Assembly: GCF_000801105.2 (NCBI RefSeq)
Contig: NC_079514.1
Span: 20,128,293 to 20,192,292 of the forward strand
Length of the DNA: 64,000 nucleotides
Source of the DNA: Raphanus sativus
Taxonomy: Eukaryota > Streptophyta > Magnoliopsida > Brassicales > Brassicaceae
Direction of reading: 5' to 3'
Positions 1 through 12,059 of this stretch are shown in pieces. The translations under genes and the position numbers were made by a program. Position 1 is the first letter of the stretch. Every line of letters starts with the position of its first letter. A model generated the notes under the pieces. The model did not search any database. It saw only the letters and a program-made list of their open reading frames with translations, and had not been told where the DNA came from.

Positions 1-209
1 TAAAACACAATAAAACAAAAGCAAAATTAGATTATTAAAATAAATATATTAAAATATCTACACAACCATAGTAAAATTGAATATATCCCCGTTTAAATTA
101 TTTACAGTTAAATTTAGTCAATTGCATCAAACATGCTTCATAAATTAATAGAAAATTATGTAAAATAGTTTTATTATAACTTTCCGCCCGTAGGGCGGGC
201 CGACCCTAG
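1..209 (+). mobile_element. Helitron, 3' end (5' end outside window)
   Basis: The segment ends with a GC hairpin (stem CCGCCC/GGGCGG at 184-198, 3-nt loop), eight further bases to the CTAG at 206-209, and then a T. A short hairpin close to a terminal CTRR, with insertion before T, is the known 3' end of plant Helitrons. The rest of the segment is AT-rich without coding signal, as in non-autonomous copies. The 5' end lies outside the window. Confidence 0.75.
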
Positions 210-210
210 T

Positions 211-234
211 ATATATATATATATATATATATAT
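211..234. repeat. (AT)12 microsatellite
   Basis: Twelve AT units directly follow the Helitron 3' end and precede the broken end of the MULE transposase gene. Confidence 0.95.
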
Positions 235-236
235 CT

Positions 237-2452
237 TCATATACCTGCGTGATCGTCGACGCGACATGAATGTGTTAAATTCGCTTTGCGAATTTCATAC
301 GTTCCCAAATTCTTTCTTTTAGCCGCATAGATCCTCCATTTGCACGCATCACTTATACATATGAGGACCAAACAGTTGGGAGTTGATCGACCAGTGCGAT
401 AACAAAATTTATTTCGCAAAGCGTATAAGGCTATTTGGTGCTTCAAATCAGCTCTAGTCCTAAACACCTTGCCTTTGTATAATTCATCAGAATTGTATGT
501 TTCGTTTCCTACATGTTTTCAATGCATATGGTGATCAGCATAATAGAAGGACATAAAGTTCATAAACATATTTCACATTACTATTTCACAAACCAAGTCC
601 AACATATATTCTTAGGCATACTTCCGTTAAAGATAAAGACAACGCTGACTTCCCAAGTGCCATGCTATATCACATCAAAAAGAGGCATCTAATTATAACT
701 TATAATATTTATTCTAAAATAGCGGACCCAACCCACCACTTCCATCTGCGGCTTTTTCATCTGCGGCAACACCGTCCATTGGAGACCCTGGTTCAGCCAT
801 GTTGTTGCACATTCCAACAGTTAGAGTGAGATCCAAATTCGGTTCAGGGAGTTGAACAGGACGTGTACGGGGCTCGAGAACATTGGTAGCAGTGGCCGAG
901 GTGTTTTCTACTCCAGCGTCGGTTGAAGCTTCACCTATAGAAAAAGATAGTTAAACTGGGGTCCGTACGCTTAACCATAAAGGCCTTAAAACCGGAACCT
1001 AACCTGCCAAGACATTGTTGCTGTTTTTGGTTTCCATCAAAGAATCTACCAGTATTGGAACGGGTGGACGCAATGCTGCATTGACCTCAACGGCGTCACC
1101 GCCTGACGAAGATCCAGTGTCCGCTATATCATCATGGTCATCATCGATCACAATGAATGCCGGAGGTTGTGGAGCAGAGACTCGCCTATTAAGAGGTAGT
1201 GGTTGTCCAATACTTCCATCGGTTTGGAATAGTTGTTGTTCTAAGATGATTTCATATGGTCCTTCTTCTCCAACCATTCCATTCCAGTAAGTAGCATCCT
1301 CTTCCATGTGTTCCCAAGAGTTAAAAGGGGTTGCATCGACTGTTGTAAGGTGTGGAACCAGTGCTCCAGGGTCGAATGAAGGCAGACTGTTCTCTAGCTC
1401 CGCAACGCTAAGAGGTTGCCCATAAAGCACTACAAATAATAACGTTTGCATTGCGTTAGTCAAATTACTTTAGATGCTGTGTTGCAGTTTCAATATACAA
1501 TAAAGGGAATTTTAAAACAATTTACAATTGCAACATCTGTTTCGTTTCCCAATTTTAATAACCAATCCTACGCAGACGTATTTGTTTTAACGCTATCTGT
1601 TTCTTTAAATATCTCCTCATTCGGCCTATCCTAATCCATTTTAAAATATTCACTAACTGGTGGGAGCTTACGTTTACCTTCATCACTTGGATTATAATCC
1701 AGAACTGAATCCGGGGTGAAGGCAATCTCGTCCTCCAAGGAGATGACACCATCTCCGGTTATGGTTCCATTAGGAGGAACAGCTTTGTTGGCATCATCAG
1801 TGTCGTGTATACCATAAACCATCTCTATTTCTAGAGCAACACGGAAGATGATAAGAAGCTGAGGTTCATTGAACATAAGCTCGAGCATGTGTTTGCTACA
1901 TACTTTGGATGACCGCCGACCAAATCTACACAAAAAACCAGTAACACACAAGGTTAACAATTTTTATATTACCGTTTACTTTAAAGGACACGAGTAACAG
2001 GGTAATGCTCTACCTCGTATAGCTTGATGATGTTGTTCTTCAGTAACGCCCTCCCCAAGGTATGTCCGGCCTTCAACGGTGAAGGGAGTTCTACAGAAGA
2101 AATCATATTTTGCGACGTCTTCAGGTCCACTAGTAACAAATAGAACTGGGTCAGGCATATAATCTGCAACACTTGTCATTATTTCCAAGTCTTTGTCACT
2201 CATGAGCCTGATAGGAGCAGCAGTTTGATCATCAGGGTCACACATCCACCCCGGGAGTTCAAAGGTCAACGCAACAGGGGCTAGGATCCCGAGGGTTAGC
2301 GTTATACGGATCCTCTCCAAAAGACCATCGATGGAATCGGTTCGGTTGATTATCAGTGCATCTCCTCGCCCTTCTTGGGTTTCTTCAAAAATCCACAACC
2401 CACTTGCAGATTTCTTCCAAAGCCCGCAAACGAGCCGAAATAGTCTACCCAT
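237..2452 (-). pseudogene. MuDR/MULE transposase, N-terminal half only
   Basis: The minus strand encodes pieces that match the start of a plant Mutator-like transposase. The first piece (2452 to about 2014) has the PB1-like N-terminal region, with LTFELPGWMCDPDD and a following DxxLEIMTSV stretch. The next pieces (about 1945-1631, 1463-1007 and 934-718) are an acidic Ser/Asp-rich spacer; the last two join well across a short intron (donor after 1007, acceptor TATAG before 934). The last piece (about 492-237) is the MuDR DNA-binding domain (DBD_Tnp_Mut type), with KVFRTRADLKHQIALYA, the CKWRIYAAK segment and LTHSC. The protein breaks off there, at the (AT)n tract and Helitron end; the DDE catalytic domain, SWIM zinc finger and C-terminus are missing. 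Exon borders are approximate. The TAG near 718 may be read through by splicing or may be a real stop. Non-functional as a transposase. Confidence 0.7.
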
Positions 2453-4400
2453 CTATACAAACCATTCAAGTATGTACAAAACGAAGTTAGGAAGATGTGT
2501 TGTTTAATGCTTCAAATAAACATCATTAACTTAAAATAAGTATAGAAAACTACCTTTAATCCCTTCCAAGACCGCGAATGCGGGGAGTAAAGAACTTTTG
2601 CTGGTTTTTTGGTATACTTTTTTCTGCTTTCTATCGTTACCGGATGTCCCCTTTTATAGCAAGATGAGCAAGGTGAAGCTCCAGTTATCTCCAGAAAATC
2701 CAGCTTATTGCAGAGCATTAAATGTCGCCTAGAACCTACAGGTAGACCTCATTATGCCCCCCACTTGATCAAAAAAATCTCTGACATATGTTCCTGTTTA
2801 AGAATTTTAAATTAATTTAATACCTTTGTCCTTATCGGTTTGGTTTGTTTAACTTAAGCATATGTTGTATGTAATTGTCTTGTTTCTCCTCGTTATTTCT
2901 TCATGTCCGTTTCAAACCAGTATAGTTGTAAAATTGAGTCTGGTTACCGTAACAACTGTTAGCAACACAAGTTGCAACATGTCCACATATAGGTGGTGTG
3001 TTTTTGTTTCGGTGTTGGTAATTATTTTTTAATATCACGAAGGGTGATTGGTTTTCCTTGTTTGCCACCCGATCATACGATGACGCCAAATGATTTGATA
3101 AATAATTAAAAACTCAGCATTCTAGTATTTCTTGTCTGTCCCTTATTGAACCATAAATTGTTTCCTTCTTCAGTGATAACATTTTGCAGTAAGTGGACAG
3201 ATTCGGATCGCTAAAACCTATAACTTCTGTCGTCAACATATGCTGGCTCCTGCATTTGTTTTTGTCCTAGTACTTAGCTTTTGTAAACTTAGTGTCTATT
3301 CTGAACAATTTAGCGAATATGAAGGACCCATGTATAAATGTGTGAAACATGTGAGGGTTTTTGTATTAACCCACGTGTATTATTCGGTTTGAAGGGAAGC
3401 GGAGGCGGGAATGTTAGCCACAACTAAAATAGAAAACTGTCCTTTTCGCTGGAACATGTGTATCTTTAGCAGATTCGGTCTACGTATCATATATGCACCC
3501 TATTCTCCCAACACTTTTCTAGCTCCCGGGGTAGCGTTGTAAATTCAATCCCCTCTGCCCGCGAATGTGCATTATGGTCAGGTAAATAGTCATTCCTATG
3601 TCTAGATGCGCAAATATGTTTGGTTTTGTGGTTTTCGAGCCAATTTGGCCTTTTTTAAATGGGTCACCGATTATGTTTTCAGTTTTTAAGTGTGACTCAC
3701 TGTATCTCTTCTCACGCAAAAGAAAGTTTCGTTTTTTCTCTGCCTTCAAGAAAGTTTCGTTCTTCTTTTCCAACTATTTTCTTACATTGCAGCTGCATAT
3801 TCTCTTTCCGCTGTAAATTACTAAATTATAGAACAGTTCCATGCGGCCTTATTAAAATTATGTTTGTATAAAGTTATAGTGCCCCACAGGAAATTGTTTT
3901 CCAGTGTTACAAGCGATTGACGAAACTTATCAAACATTACATCAACATAATACCATGTTTAATATAAATTAGTTCTACGTCAAATTATAATTTTCTAATA
4001 AATCAATTTTGCAAACTATCAATTTTCAAACAGTACATTCGAGAATGAAGGTCAGTGATTTTATCAGAGAAGATGCAAAGAATGGAATGTAAATGTGCTT
4101 AAAATTTTTGTTCTTCACGAGGACATACCATTACTCTGCAGTTTAAGTACTAGTCGAACCAATCATCGTGATACTTATTGTAGAGTTTTACAAAGAAAGA
4201 CCAGTATACAGTTAAATCTAGATAGTGAATCGTATGAAATATCGTTAAATCGGAAATTGAAGTGGTTCTGAACCCAATACTACTAAGCTCCAAACATTTA
4301 CTTAAAATAATATGGCACCTCACAAGATCCATCTGTCCAGATGATAACTGGACATGTATTTGTAACAATATATTTTCCAGGATCACTCTGTTTCTTCAGT
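2453..4400. other. No gene recognised
   Basis: About 1.9 kb of moderately AT-rich DNA between the MULE remnant and the Athila gag remnant. Short open frames have no recognisable motif. Part of it may be 5' flank or terminal repeat of the MULE and decayed Athila protease sequence, but no inverted repeat or target duplication was identified by eye. Confidence 0.4.
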
Positions 4401-6760
4401 GTAATTTTCTAAATCATCTTCTTTCTGATTTCATGGAAATTCTTGTCCTGTTCAGTTTCTTTAATCTTTCCGAAGAATATCCACATTCTTTGAGAAAAGT
4501 AAGCTTCCTCGAATAGCTTATCTATGGGTTCCTCATAACCATTTTAATGAATCTATCCCTCTCCTTCTCGTTAACTCCTCTTTTAAGATGTTTTGGAACA
4601 TTTTCCTTCTTTTTCCTTAAGGTTCTTCTTTCTATAGCCTGATCAACTTGCATAGGCTCGATTACATCTTCAGAATGCTGATTGGTGCTGTCTGTTAGTA
4701 TATCTGAAGGTTTAGATGGGTTTCGGAGTGCATTAAGTCGGGATATATCGATTTTGGTAATTGCATTCGGTATGTGAGAGGTGGCTGGATCCTGTCGATC
4801 GTCGGCAGAATCAATGTTGATTGGTGAATGGCTCCGGATGCCATTCGATGCTACTGGGTGATAAATGGTAGGTTTTAGGTGGATGTGCATGTTGAGCTGC
4901 GAGCTCTTCGTGAGTCAGTTTCCTTACTGAGTTGCATGAACCAACTGACTCCTTAGAATCTGTCAATCGATGCTGAACATTGATTATCGGTCGATATCCG
5001 TCTGACTCCATCAGTCGATGTTCGACCCTTGGCGTTGATTGACACCAGTGGGAACTGTTGAAGCTCATAGAGCTCTCAACTTCGAAATCTCCCTCCTGAA
5101 GCTTCTCATTCTTGACCACTTACCAGAAATCATCATCTATGATATCATTAACGTGGGGCTTCAGTGTGTCATCTCCTTTCCCTTTTGCAAAGACTTCCTG
5201 TCTCTTAATAGCTTCTCCAACTTCTTCACATGTGTGTTTAAAGCATCAAACTCTGTACTCAAGTTGTTGTAGACAATCATCTCTCTTACCATTGAAATCC
5301 ACTGTTAGCTTCTGCTGTCCTTCAAAAACTCGATTAAGCATTACCTCAATCTTGCTATCTTGTTTATGTGGTGGTGGATTCTGGTAGGAAGAACTTCCAT
5401 AAGCTCTTATTGTGAATTTTGTTTGTAGTTACTTCTCTGTCCATTACCGTAGAAGTTTTTGTTACCACTCTGATTTTCAAACCTTTGATTCTGAAAATTG
5501 TTTCCACTAATAAAATTCACATCTTCCTCATCAAATATGTCATCTACAGCGTATGCATCCTCTGCAAAGCTAACTTGCTTCCTCATAAGCTTATGAAAAC
5601 TATCTAGTTTAGCTTTCACATCGTCCATCTGCTCTTTCCCAAGGATGGTGGTCGATTTTCTCCTCTCAAAATCAGTGTTTTTGGTGTTGTTGCTAGACGC
5701 CAAATTTTCTATAAGTCTCACAGCCTCTTCTTGATTATTAGTGTTGAAATTTCCTTCACTAGCAGTATCTACAGCCATCTGATATGCCAGTGTGATGCCT
5801 CTGAAGAAAGTGCTGAGCAGCTGCACTTCATTGAATCCATGGTGTGGACAATCTCTCTGATAGGACTTGGATCTGATCTAGGAGCTTATGAATGATTTTG
5901 TAAGCTCATGTGTGAAAGTAGCAATGTTGCTCCTCAGGTCTCGAACGCGTGTCTCATCAAATAAATTACGCATGAATGTGTTTTTGATGTCAGTCAAGGA
6001 TGTAAGAGATCCTGGTGGTAACTGCTTAAGCAAGTGTGAAGCATCTCCATCAAGTGAGTACTTGAACAGCTTGCAAAGAAGATAGTCCTCATGGACTCCA
6101 TTAGCTTTAATGGCAGAAACCAAATCCTCGAACCTTTCCAAATGGTCCATAGGATGCTCGTGCGGTAACCCACTGTAGGGTGCCTTACCCACGAGTGTAG
6201 AGTACTAGGGCTGCAGCTCGAAATCTTTCCTCTGAATAGCTAAGGACAATTAGCAGATCTGTTGGCGTAGTATTGATTTGGACGGTTGTAGCCAGCCAAA
6301 GTTCTGGGACAAGCAGCCTCATCTACATCATAAGCAGCGGCTGTAGCTATATCATCATTATCAGGGATTGCAACCCCCTGATCGTCTATCCTCAGACCTG
6401 CTGCATTACGCAGATGACCATCCTAGTCATGCAGGTCTCCATTCCGCCCCAAGTGAGAATAAGAATTGCAACCATGTCTCGCGGTTGACTATCGATCGAT
6501 ATTCGGTTTGAAGTGTCGATTAATGTCGGATGGAATGTGTCGGTCGACGGAAGAGTAGTCTCGGTCGATGGTGGTAGGTGAGTATCGATGGACGAACTGG
6601 TGTGGTTGTGGATCAATGCGGAGCATCTCTCTTTGTGGATTGAGTGTTCCAAGCATGCGGGATCTGAGAAGAATAGTGGTGTTTCTTTGTTGCTTCTGGT
6701 ACTGTAGGGCATGCCACCTGAAAAAAACAAGAAAAAAAAATTTATGAGATTTCTTGAACA
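4400..6760 (-). pseudogene. Athila-like (Ty3/gypsy) gag region, frameshifted
   Basis: Minus-strand pieces match the gag of Athila/Tat-type Ty3/gypsy elements. At 6192-5878 lies the retrotransposon gag core, with SGLPHEHPMDHLERFEDL, the CKLFKYSL segment and LPPGSLTSLTDIK. At 5826-5407 a linker ends in an Asn/Gln-rich tract. At 4890-4522 lies a basic segment ending in VPKHLKRG. Translation then continues in another frame at about 4520-4440 with FEEAYFSQRMWIFFGK, a segment typical of the region before the protease. Near the start (6730-6400) and at 5119-4900 the peptide contains repeats of the type SID/STD/IDT, encoded by ATCGA-type DNA repeats. Several frameshifts and stops separate the pieces. 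It reads away from the LTR and primer-binding site at 6819-8105, as expected for the 5' end of an element. The retained part ends near 4400. Confidence 0.75.
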
Positions 6761-6818
6761 ATAGAAAAACCTAGATTAAATCGGACTAGATAAAATCTAA
6801 TGGCGATCAAAGCTCCTC

Positions 6819-6831
6819 GGCAACGGCGTCA
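6819..6831 (-). promoter_or_regulatory. Primer-binding site of the Athila-like element
   Basis: The plus strand GGCAACGGCGTCA matches the 3' end of plant tRNA-Asp (GGCAACGGCGCCA) with one mismatch. The minus-strand complement is thus a primer-binding site. It lies 4 nt inside the LTR end at 6836, the usual spacing for this family, and fixes the element's orientation as minus. Confidence 0.75.
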
Positions 6832-6835
6832 AATT

Positions 6836-8105
6836 TGATATCACTCAAATTACCTTAAGGAGTGATTTGTATTTAGGATCAAATTCACAGGGAGAAGCAA
6901 AGGCGAAGGTGTCTTTACATCTCAGTTGAAAACGGGCACACAATAGATCATAATCAGCAGTGATTAAGCTAGGTAATAAGTAAGAAAGTAAATAGCAGGG
7001 GTGAACAAGGCAGTTGTTCAGTTGGTTGGATTAATGTTTGTAAACAATAATAATAAAGCGCTAGATTTAGGGTTTCTATTCAGGTAATCATGATTATAAT
7101 AGTATAAAGACTCAATTGTTTGCAGGATATTCGAGAACTCAAACTTAAACAATAATCTATCAACTTACGTTTGTTTAGACTATCTATTGTCTGTTTACAA
7201 AAAAAAACTATCTATTGTCTAGATCTCAGATCTCAACTGTCGTATGTCGATCTTAAGAAATGTCGATAAATACTACTGATTGAGTATGAATCGATACACC
7301 TTTTGAAACATTGTTAGATCAATCTATAGGATTATCGATCGATGATCTTCTAGCAAGCTTTAGCAATTGGGTTGAATGTGTTCACCAGGTTTCCTAGATC
7401 AACTATTGTTTGTTTCTAGCAATCCTAGCTCAGTGAGAATCAATTTAGGTAAAATACCAAACTGTCGCTTGCGCCTAATTATCTAAGATCAGAGTTCTAG
7501 TTAGCTGCTCTAGAACACAAGCAATAAGAGTAATTCTATTAATTGATATCTCTAACAACTTAGTAATTCTATATTTGGGGCTAATCATTCTTAACATATT
7601 TGAATCATAAACCTAACAGATGAATTATCCAGACCTGGTAAGCAAATCATAAACATAAATATAAATTGCATAGGTAGGAAATTGATAGAAAAACTGGAGT
7701 TCCAACACAAGCTCTAAAGGAGTCTTGGATCTTCTCTCCAAATCTACTAAAACTCCTAAATTTGTTTTGCTGTGAAAAGTAGAAAACAAGAAAGCATGTG
7801 TTGCCTAGAACATTGGCAGAACACTTAAATATTAGGTTAAAGTCGGCCAGGAGCATTCTTGTAATTTGTGGAAAACATGGGCTTTAAGTCGGCTGAGAAC
7901 TAAGTTGGGTTTTGCGCGCTTCGCCGTCAATTGATGGAACATGATGTGCATCGATCGATTATTGACTCTGAATATCGACCTTTATACTGGTTCGATGGTC
8001 AGCTACGAGTTTCTTCAATCCTTATCTCCAAAAAATTCCAAAATCACCATTTTACTCTAAATCACACATGAACCTGTAAATATGCTAAAAACATTCACTA
8101 ACGCA
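6836..8105 (-). repeat. Athila-like LTR, 5' truncated
   Basis: The segment aligns by eye with the LTRs at 28942-30240 and 54134-55411. It shares the end TGATATCACTCAAATT (plus strand), a long middle with ATCGATCGAT palindromes (near 7335 and 7952), and the stretch CCTGTAAATATGCT near the LTR start. It lacks roughly the first 80 bp of the LTR because a LINE poly-T tract begins at 8106. The primer-binding site and gag follow on its low-coordinate side, so it served as a 5' LTR. Confidence 0.75.
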
Positions 8106-9420
8106 TTTTTTCTTCTTGCCATAATTTGAGATGGGAACCAGACATTTGCTTCTTGCTAGATTTTTTCGATACAAGCATCCCAATCAAAAAACGTTCCTTC
8201 AAAGAAGAACTTATTCATGTTTTTCCATAACCAAAGAACCCAAGGAAACACATGTCTGATTTCATGAGGAATTTTGATGTTCTTGCTCATCTGAAACATG
8301 TAATGGATATTGGTGAATATTGATTCTCCATGAAACCCATTTTCCGGGACAGCGTACAGAGACATTTGTCTTGCGACATGGCAGGTAAAGAGCACATGGT
8401 TTGTCGTTTCTGGTTCCATCCCACAGTATTGACACCGAATGTCAACCTTCATTCCTCTTCTCTACAAGGCCTCCATAACTGGGATTGCATTACTCAGTGT
8501 ACACCATAAGAAAGTTTTGATCTTTGGCTCAGCTTCAGTCAGCATGCTTGTTCCTTTAAACCATTCTGAGAAGGCTGGAGGTTTGCGTCCTGTAAGATCC
8601 CTTGAAGGTTAGCCTTAGATGCAAGCCAATAACCCGATTTAACAGAGTAAGCACCAAACTTTCCGTGCTTCCAACACCAGTAATCTTCTTGATTAATTAA
8701 TGGCTGAATTTTCCGGATCCTCTTAGCATCTTCTTCAAAACATGTTCCGAGAGCACATGCTCATTCCAGGGTCCAGTTTCGATATCTAGTAGATCACTGA
8801 CCTTGAGCTCCAGATTCATGAGTGGATTTTTCATCCAAGGATTACGTCTACCTCCAAAATCACACCATGGATCAATCCAAACTCTTAATGACTGACCTTT
8901 GCCCACTTCTTTTCGTAAGCCTTTAACCAACAGATCTCCCCCCATGAAGCATACTCCTTCAGCCATAGGATGGTCTAGCTCCCACCACAGCATCAGTAAA
9001 GGATCTGTGTTCAAAGTATCTACTCTTAAGAACCCGGGCAAGCAAACTTTCTGGTTCTTGTATCATCTTCCACGCATGTTTAGCTAGCAACGCTTGATTG
9101 ACACTCTCAATATCCTTAAAGCCTAAACCTCCTAGATTCTTCGGAATACTGAGTTTATCCCATCGCATCCAGTGTATTTTCCTTTTATGCTCAACCGAGT
9201 TCCAACAGATTTCAGCCACAACAGAGGTTAAGTTTTCAATGGTTGTTCTAGGTAACTTGAAACAGCCCATAGCATAAACCGGAAGAGCTAAGGCCACTGC
9301 ATTTAGCAAAATCTCTTTTCCTCCATGTGATACACATCTTGAGAAAAAACCCGACAGCTTGGATTTGAGGTTTACATGAAGATATTCAAGGATTCGAGTT
9401 GAATAGGCCCATGTCATCGA
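8106..9420 (-). mobile_element. LINE (L1-type) 3' fragment
   Basis: The minus strand encodes the C-terminal third of a plant LINE ORF2. At 9423-8959 is the region after the reverse transcriptase (LSGFFSRCVSHGGKEILLNA, then WDKLSIPKNLGGLGFKDIE). At 9041-8697 is the linker containing VWIDPWCDFGG. At 8452-8156 is the zf-RVT segment with CQYCGMEPETTNHVLFTC. The parts lie in different frames, so it is dead. A six-T run at 8106-8111 is the short poly-A tail. The catalytic reverse transcriptase core is absent, so the copy is 5'-truncated near 9420. It abuts an Athila LTR on the left and Athila internal sequence on the right. I could not establish a target duplication. Confidence 0.75.
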
Positions 9421-9468
9421 CACTCGCCATCAATTGACGTAATGGACTTGATGTCGATAGACGCTGTG

Positions 9469-9573
<105 letters not shown>

Positions 9574-9599
9574 GTTTATTTTAAATTCAAAAGAATCTA

Positions 9600-11625
9600 A
9601 AGCTAATTCTAGAAACTTACATCTACCGGTGGATTGCTTCCCACTCAGCGCTTGTTTTAAATCTTGAGTTTGACTTTCAAACGAAATTAGTCAGCAATCG
9701 GAAGACCCAATCACAGAGTTTGATTATTTGGCATTCGAGCTTTGGCCCAATAATGCTTTACTATTTGTCCATTCACTGAGAATTAATTTCCGTCATTGCT
9801 GATCAGAGTGATAGCTCCGTAAGGTTTTACTTCCTTGATTGTGAAGGGGCCTGACCAGCGAGAGCGAAGTTTTCCAGGAAAAAAAGTTAAACGGGAGATA
9901 TACAGAAGCACTTGGTCGTTTGGTCCAAAGTGTCTTGAGATGATCTTCTTATCATGATATGCTTTTTTTTTATTTCCTTATACAGTTATGAATTCTCATA
10001 AGCAAGATGTCTGATCTCATCTAATTCATTTATCTGATATAATCTTCTTTCGGCAGCTGGTTTAGTGTCAAAATTAGTCAATTTTACTGACTAGGTTGCT
10101 TTGTGCTCTAGTTCAACTGGTAGGTGACAAGATTTCCCATAAAGTAAATGAAATGGCGTAGTTCATAGTGGTATTTTGAATGCTATTCTATAGGTCCAAT
10201 GCACGTTATCTAACTTTTTAGACCAATCTTTTTTCTTGGTTCCTACAGTCTTTTCTAAAATCTCTTAATTTGTCGGTTGGATATTTCCACTTGACCATTT
10301 GTCTACGGATGATAAGGTGTGACCACCCGGTGGTGTACTCCGTGCTTTTTGAGCAATCTAACAAATGCTTTATTAATAAAATAGGTGCCATCATCACTTA
10401 TAACTACTCGAGAAACTCCAAATAGCAGAAAGGTCTCTTGAAAAGTTTGACAACTACAGATGCGTCCTTTGTCGGGGAAGATACGGCTTATACCCATTTA
10501 GACACATAATCAATAGAAACCAGGATGTATTTGTCCCCATACGAAGAGGGAAAAGGGCCTATGAAATCGATGCCGCAACAATCAAAGACTTCTACATTTA
10601 GGATAGAATTATGTTTCATTTTGTGTATTTTGCTGATTTTTCTTCTTCGTTGGCATCTATCGTATCGGTCTATGTATACATGAGAACCTCGAAACATTGT
10701 TGGCCACCAAAACCTGCTTGTAGGATTTTGGATACCGTCTTAAAGCTTGTGAAGTGTCCAGCGTAATCGGATCCATGTCAGTAAAATAAAATGTCTGGCA
10801 CTTCAGTTTCCGTGACGCAGCGCCTATATATCCCGTCAGAACAATGCTTGTAGAGGTATGGTTCATCCCAGTGATATTTTTGGATTTCTCTAAGGAATTT
10901 TTTCTTTGTATATCCTTTAAATTTTCCTGGCTCTACATCATCGGCGAGATACTTTACTATGTCAGCATACCAAGGTATATCTGAGATGTTTCTATCTAGC
11001 GCATGCACCCCCCGACTTAGACTTCTACCTCCGGAAGAATCTGACGCAGAAACTAAGGGGTTGCGATCAATGTTAATTTCCAAGTTGACAGTAATTTTTT
11101 TCATAGGAGCGTTGATTCACTGGTCGTCTGAGGTGTCGATCGACAAACCATGATCAGTGTTGGTCAATAGTTGCTCAGATGTAAGGCATATATGACCAAT
11201 AAATGTTGAGTCCGTCTGATAGACATTTTCCGTGGGTAGAAAATCATCAATAAGGACGTCATCCTCAACTATTATTCGGGAAAGATGATCGGCAGTTACG
11301 TTTTCTACTCCCCTCTTATCACTTATTTCTATGTCAAATTCTTGGAGTAGTAAAATCCACCGCAGAAGTTTTGGCTTTGCATCTTTCTTTTGCATTAAAT
11401 ATTTTAATGCAGTGTGGTCTGTGTGGACAACTATTTCAGAGTCGACTAAATAAAGACGTAATTTTCCGAGTACAAAAACCACGACAAGCAATTCCTTTTC
11501 CGTTGTCGCATAATTCCTTTGCGCATCATCCAGGGTTCGGCTGGCATAATAGACAACATGTAACTTTTTGTCCTTCTTCTGGCCGAGAGCTACGCCAACA
11601 GCGAAATCACATGCCGGACCTGGAG
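9600..11625 (-). pseudogene. Athila-like pol fragment: RNase H and integrase
   Basis: Reading on the minus strand from 11625: end of the reverse transcriptase and start of RNase H ([38 protein letters not shown]), RNase H at 11491-11270 ([20 protein letters not shown], then [14 protein letters not shown]), integrase zinc-binding region (about 10860-10650), integrase core at about 10640-10320 (GIDFIGPFPSSYGDKYILVS, SRVVISDDGTYFINKAF, with two of the catalytic acidic positions visible), and the integrase C-terminal segment at about 9900-9740 (FFPGKLRSRWSGPFTIKEVK, PYGAITL). The order RT-RNaseH-IN is that of Ty3/gypsy. Frames change several times. The reverse transcriptase catalytic core is missing beyond 11625. 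Between 9600 and 9421 the DNA again encodes SID-type repeats. Confidence 0.8.
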
Positions 11626-12059
11626 GGGAAGCTGTCGACCGCCACCATGTGCCGCTACATCACGAAGAGAATCTGAAACCTTTGAAAATAGGACCACCTT
11701 CTAAGCCCAAAAGGCTGGCCCCTTTTCCACCTCCACTACTCCACCCTCGGAGTCGCAACAAAGATCAAAAACCAAAACCATTTCCAGCCGCGGTCCTTTC
11801 TGGACTAACAAACTTTAAAAAACTTGGACATTATTAATTAATAAATATTTTTTTTTTTTTTCACAAACTATAATTTTAACATTTATTGTTTTGTCTTACA
11901 TTTTAAATCCTAAATTTATATAGAACGACACATTATCAAATGTGATTTAGACCACTCAAAACTTAAAGAAAACACTGTCATTAAAGTTTCTTATGTGGAC
12001 TAAGACTAACCAGTATGCGAATCATCTTTAATGACCATTCACCTTATTGGTTTTGTATA
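11626..12059. other. Unassigned segment next to truncated pol
   Basis: At about 11626 the Athila pol similarity stops abruptly. The next 210 bp are GC-richer and open in one plus-strand frame (to 11837) with a Pro/Lys-rich peptide (PPSKPKRLAPFPPPLL). I do not recognise it; it could be a captured gene fragment or chance. From 11840 the DNA is AT-rich and shows no signal. Confidence 0.35.

Noticed and set aside
999..1290. Plus-strand open frame opposite the MULE spacer
   Set aside because: Antisense of the acidic spacer of the transposase; no motif, and the minus frame fits the exon structure.
4150..4386. Aspartic protease domain of the Athila element
   Set aside because: The expected DTGA/DSGA motif could not be read in any frame; similarity after about 4400 is too weak to claim.
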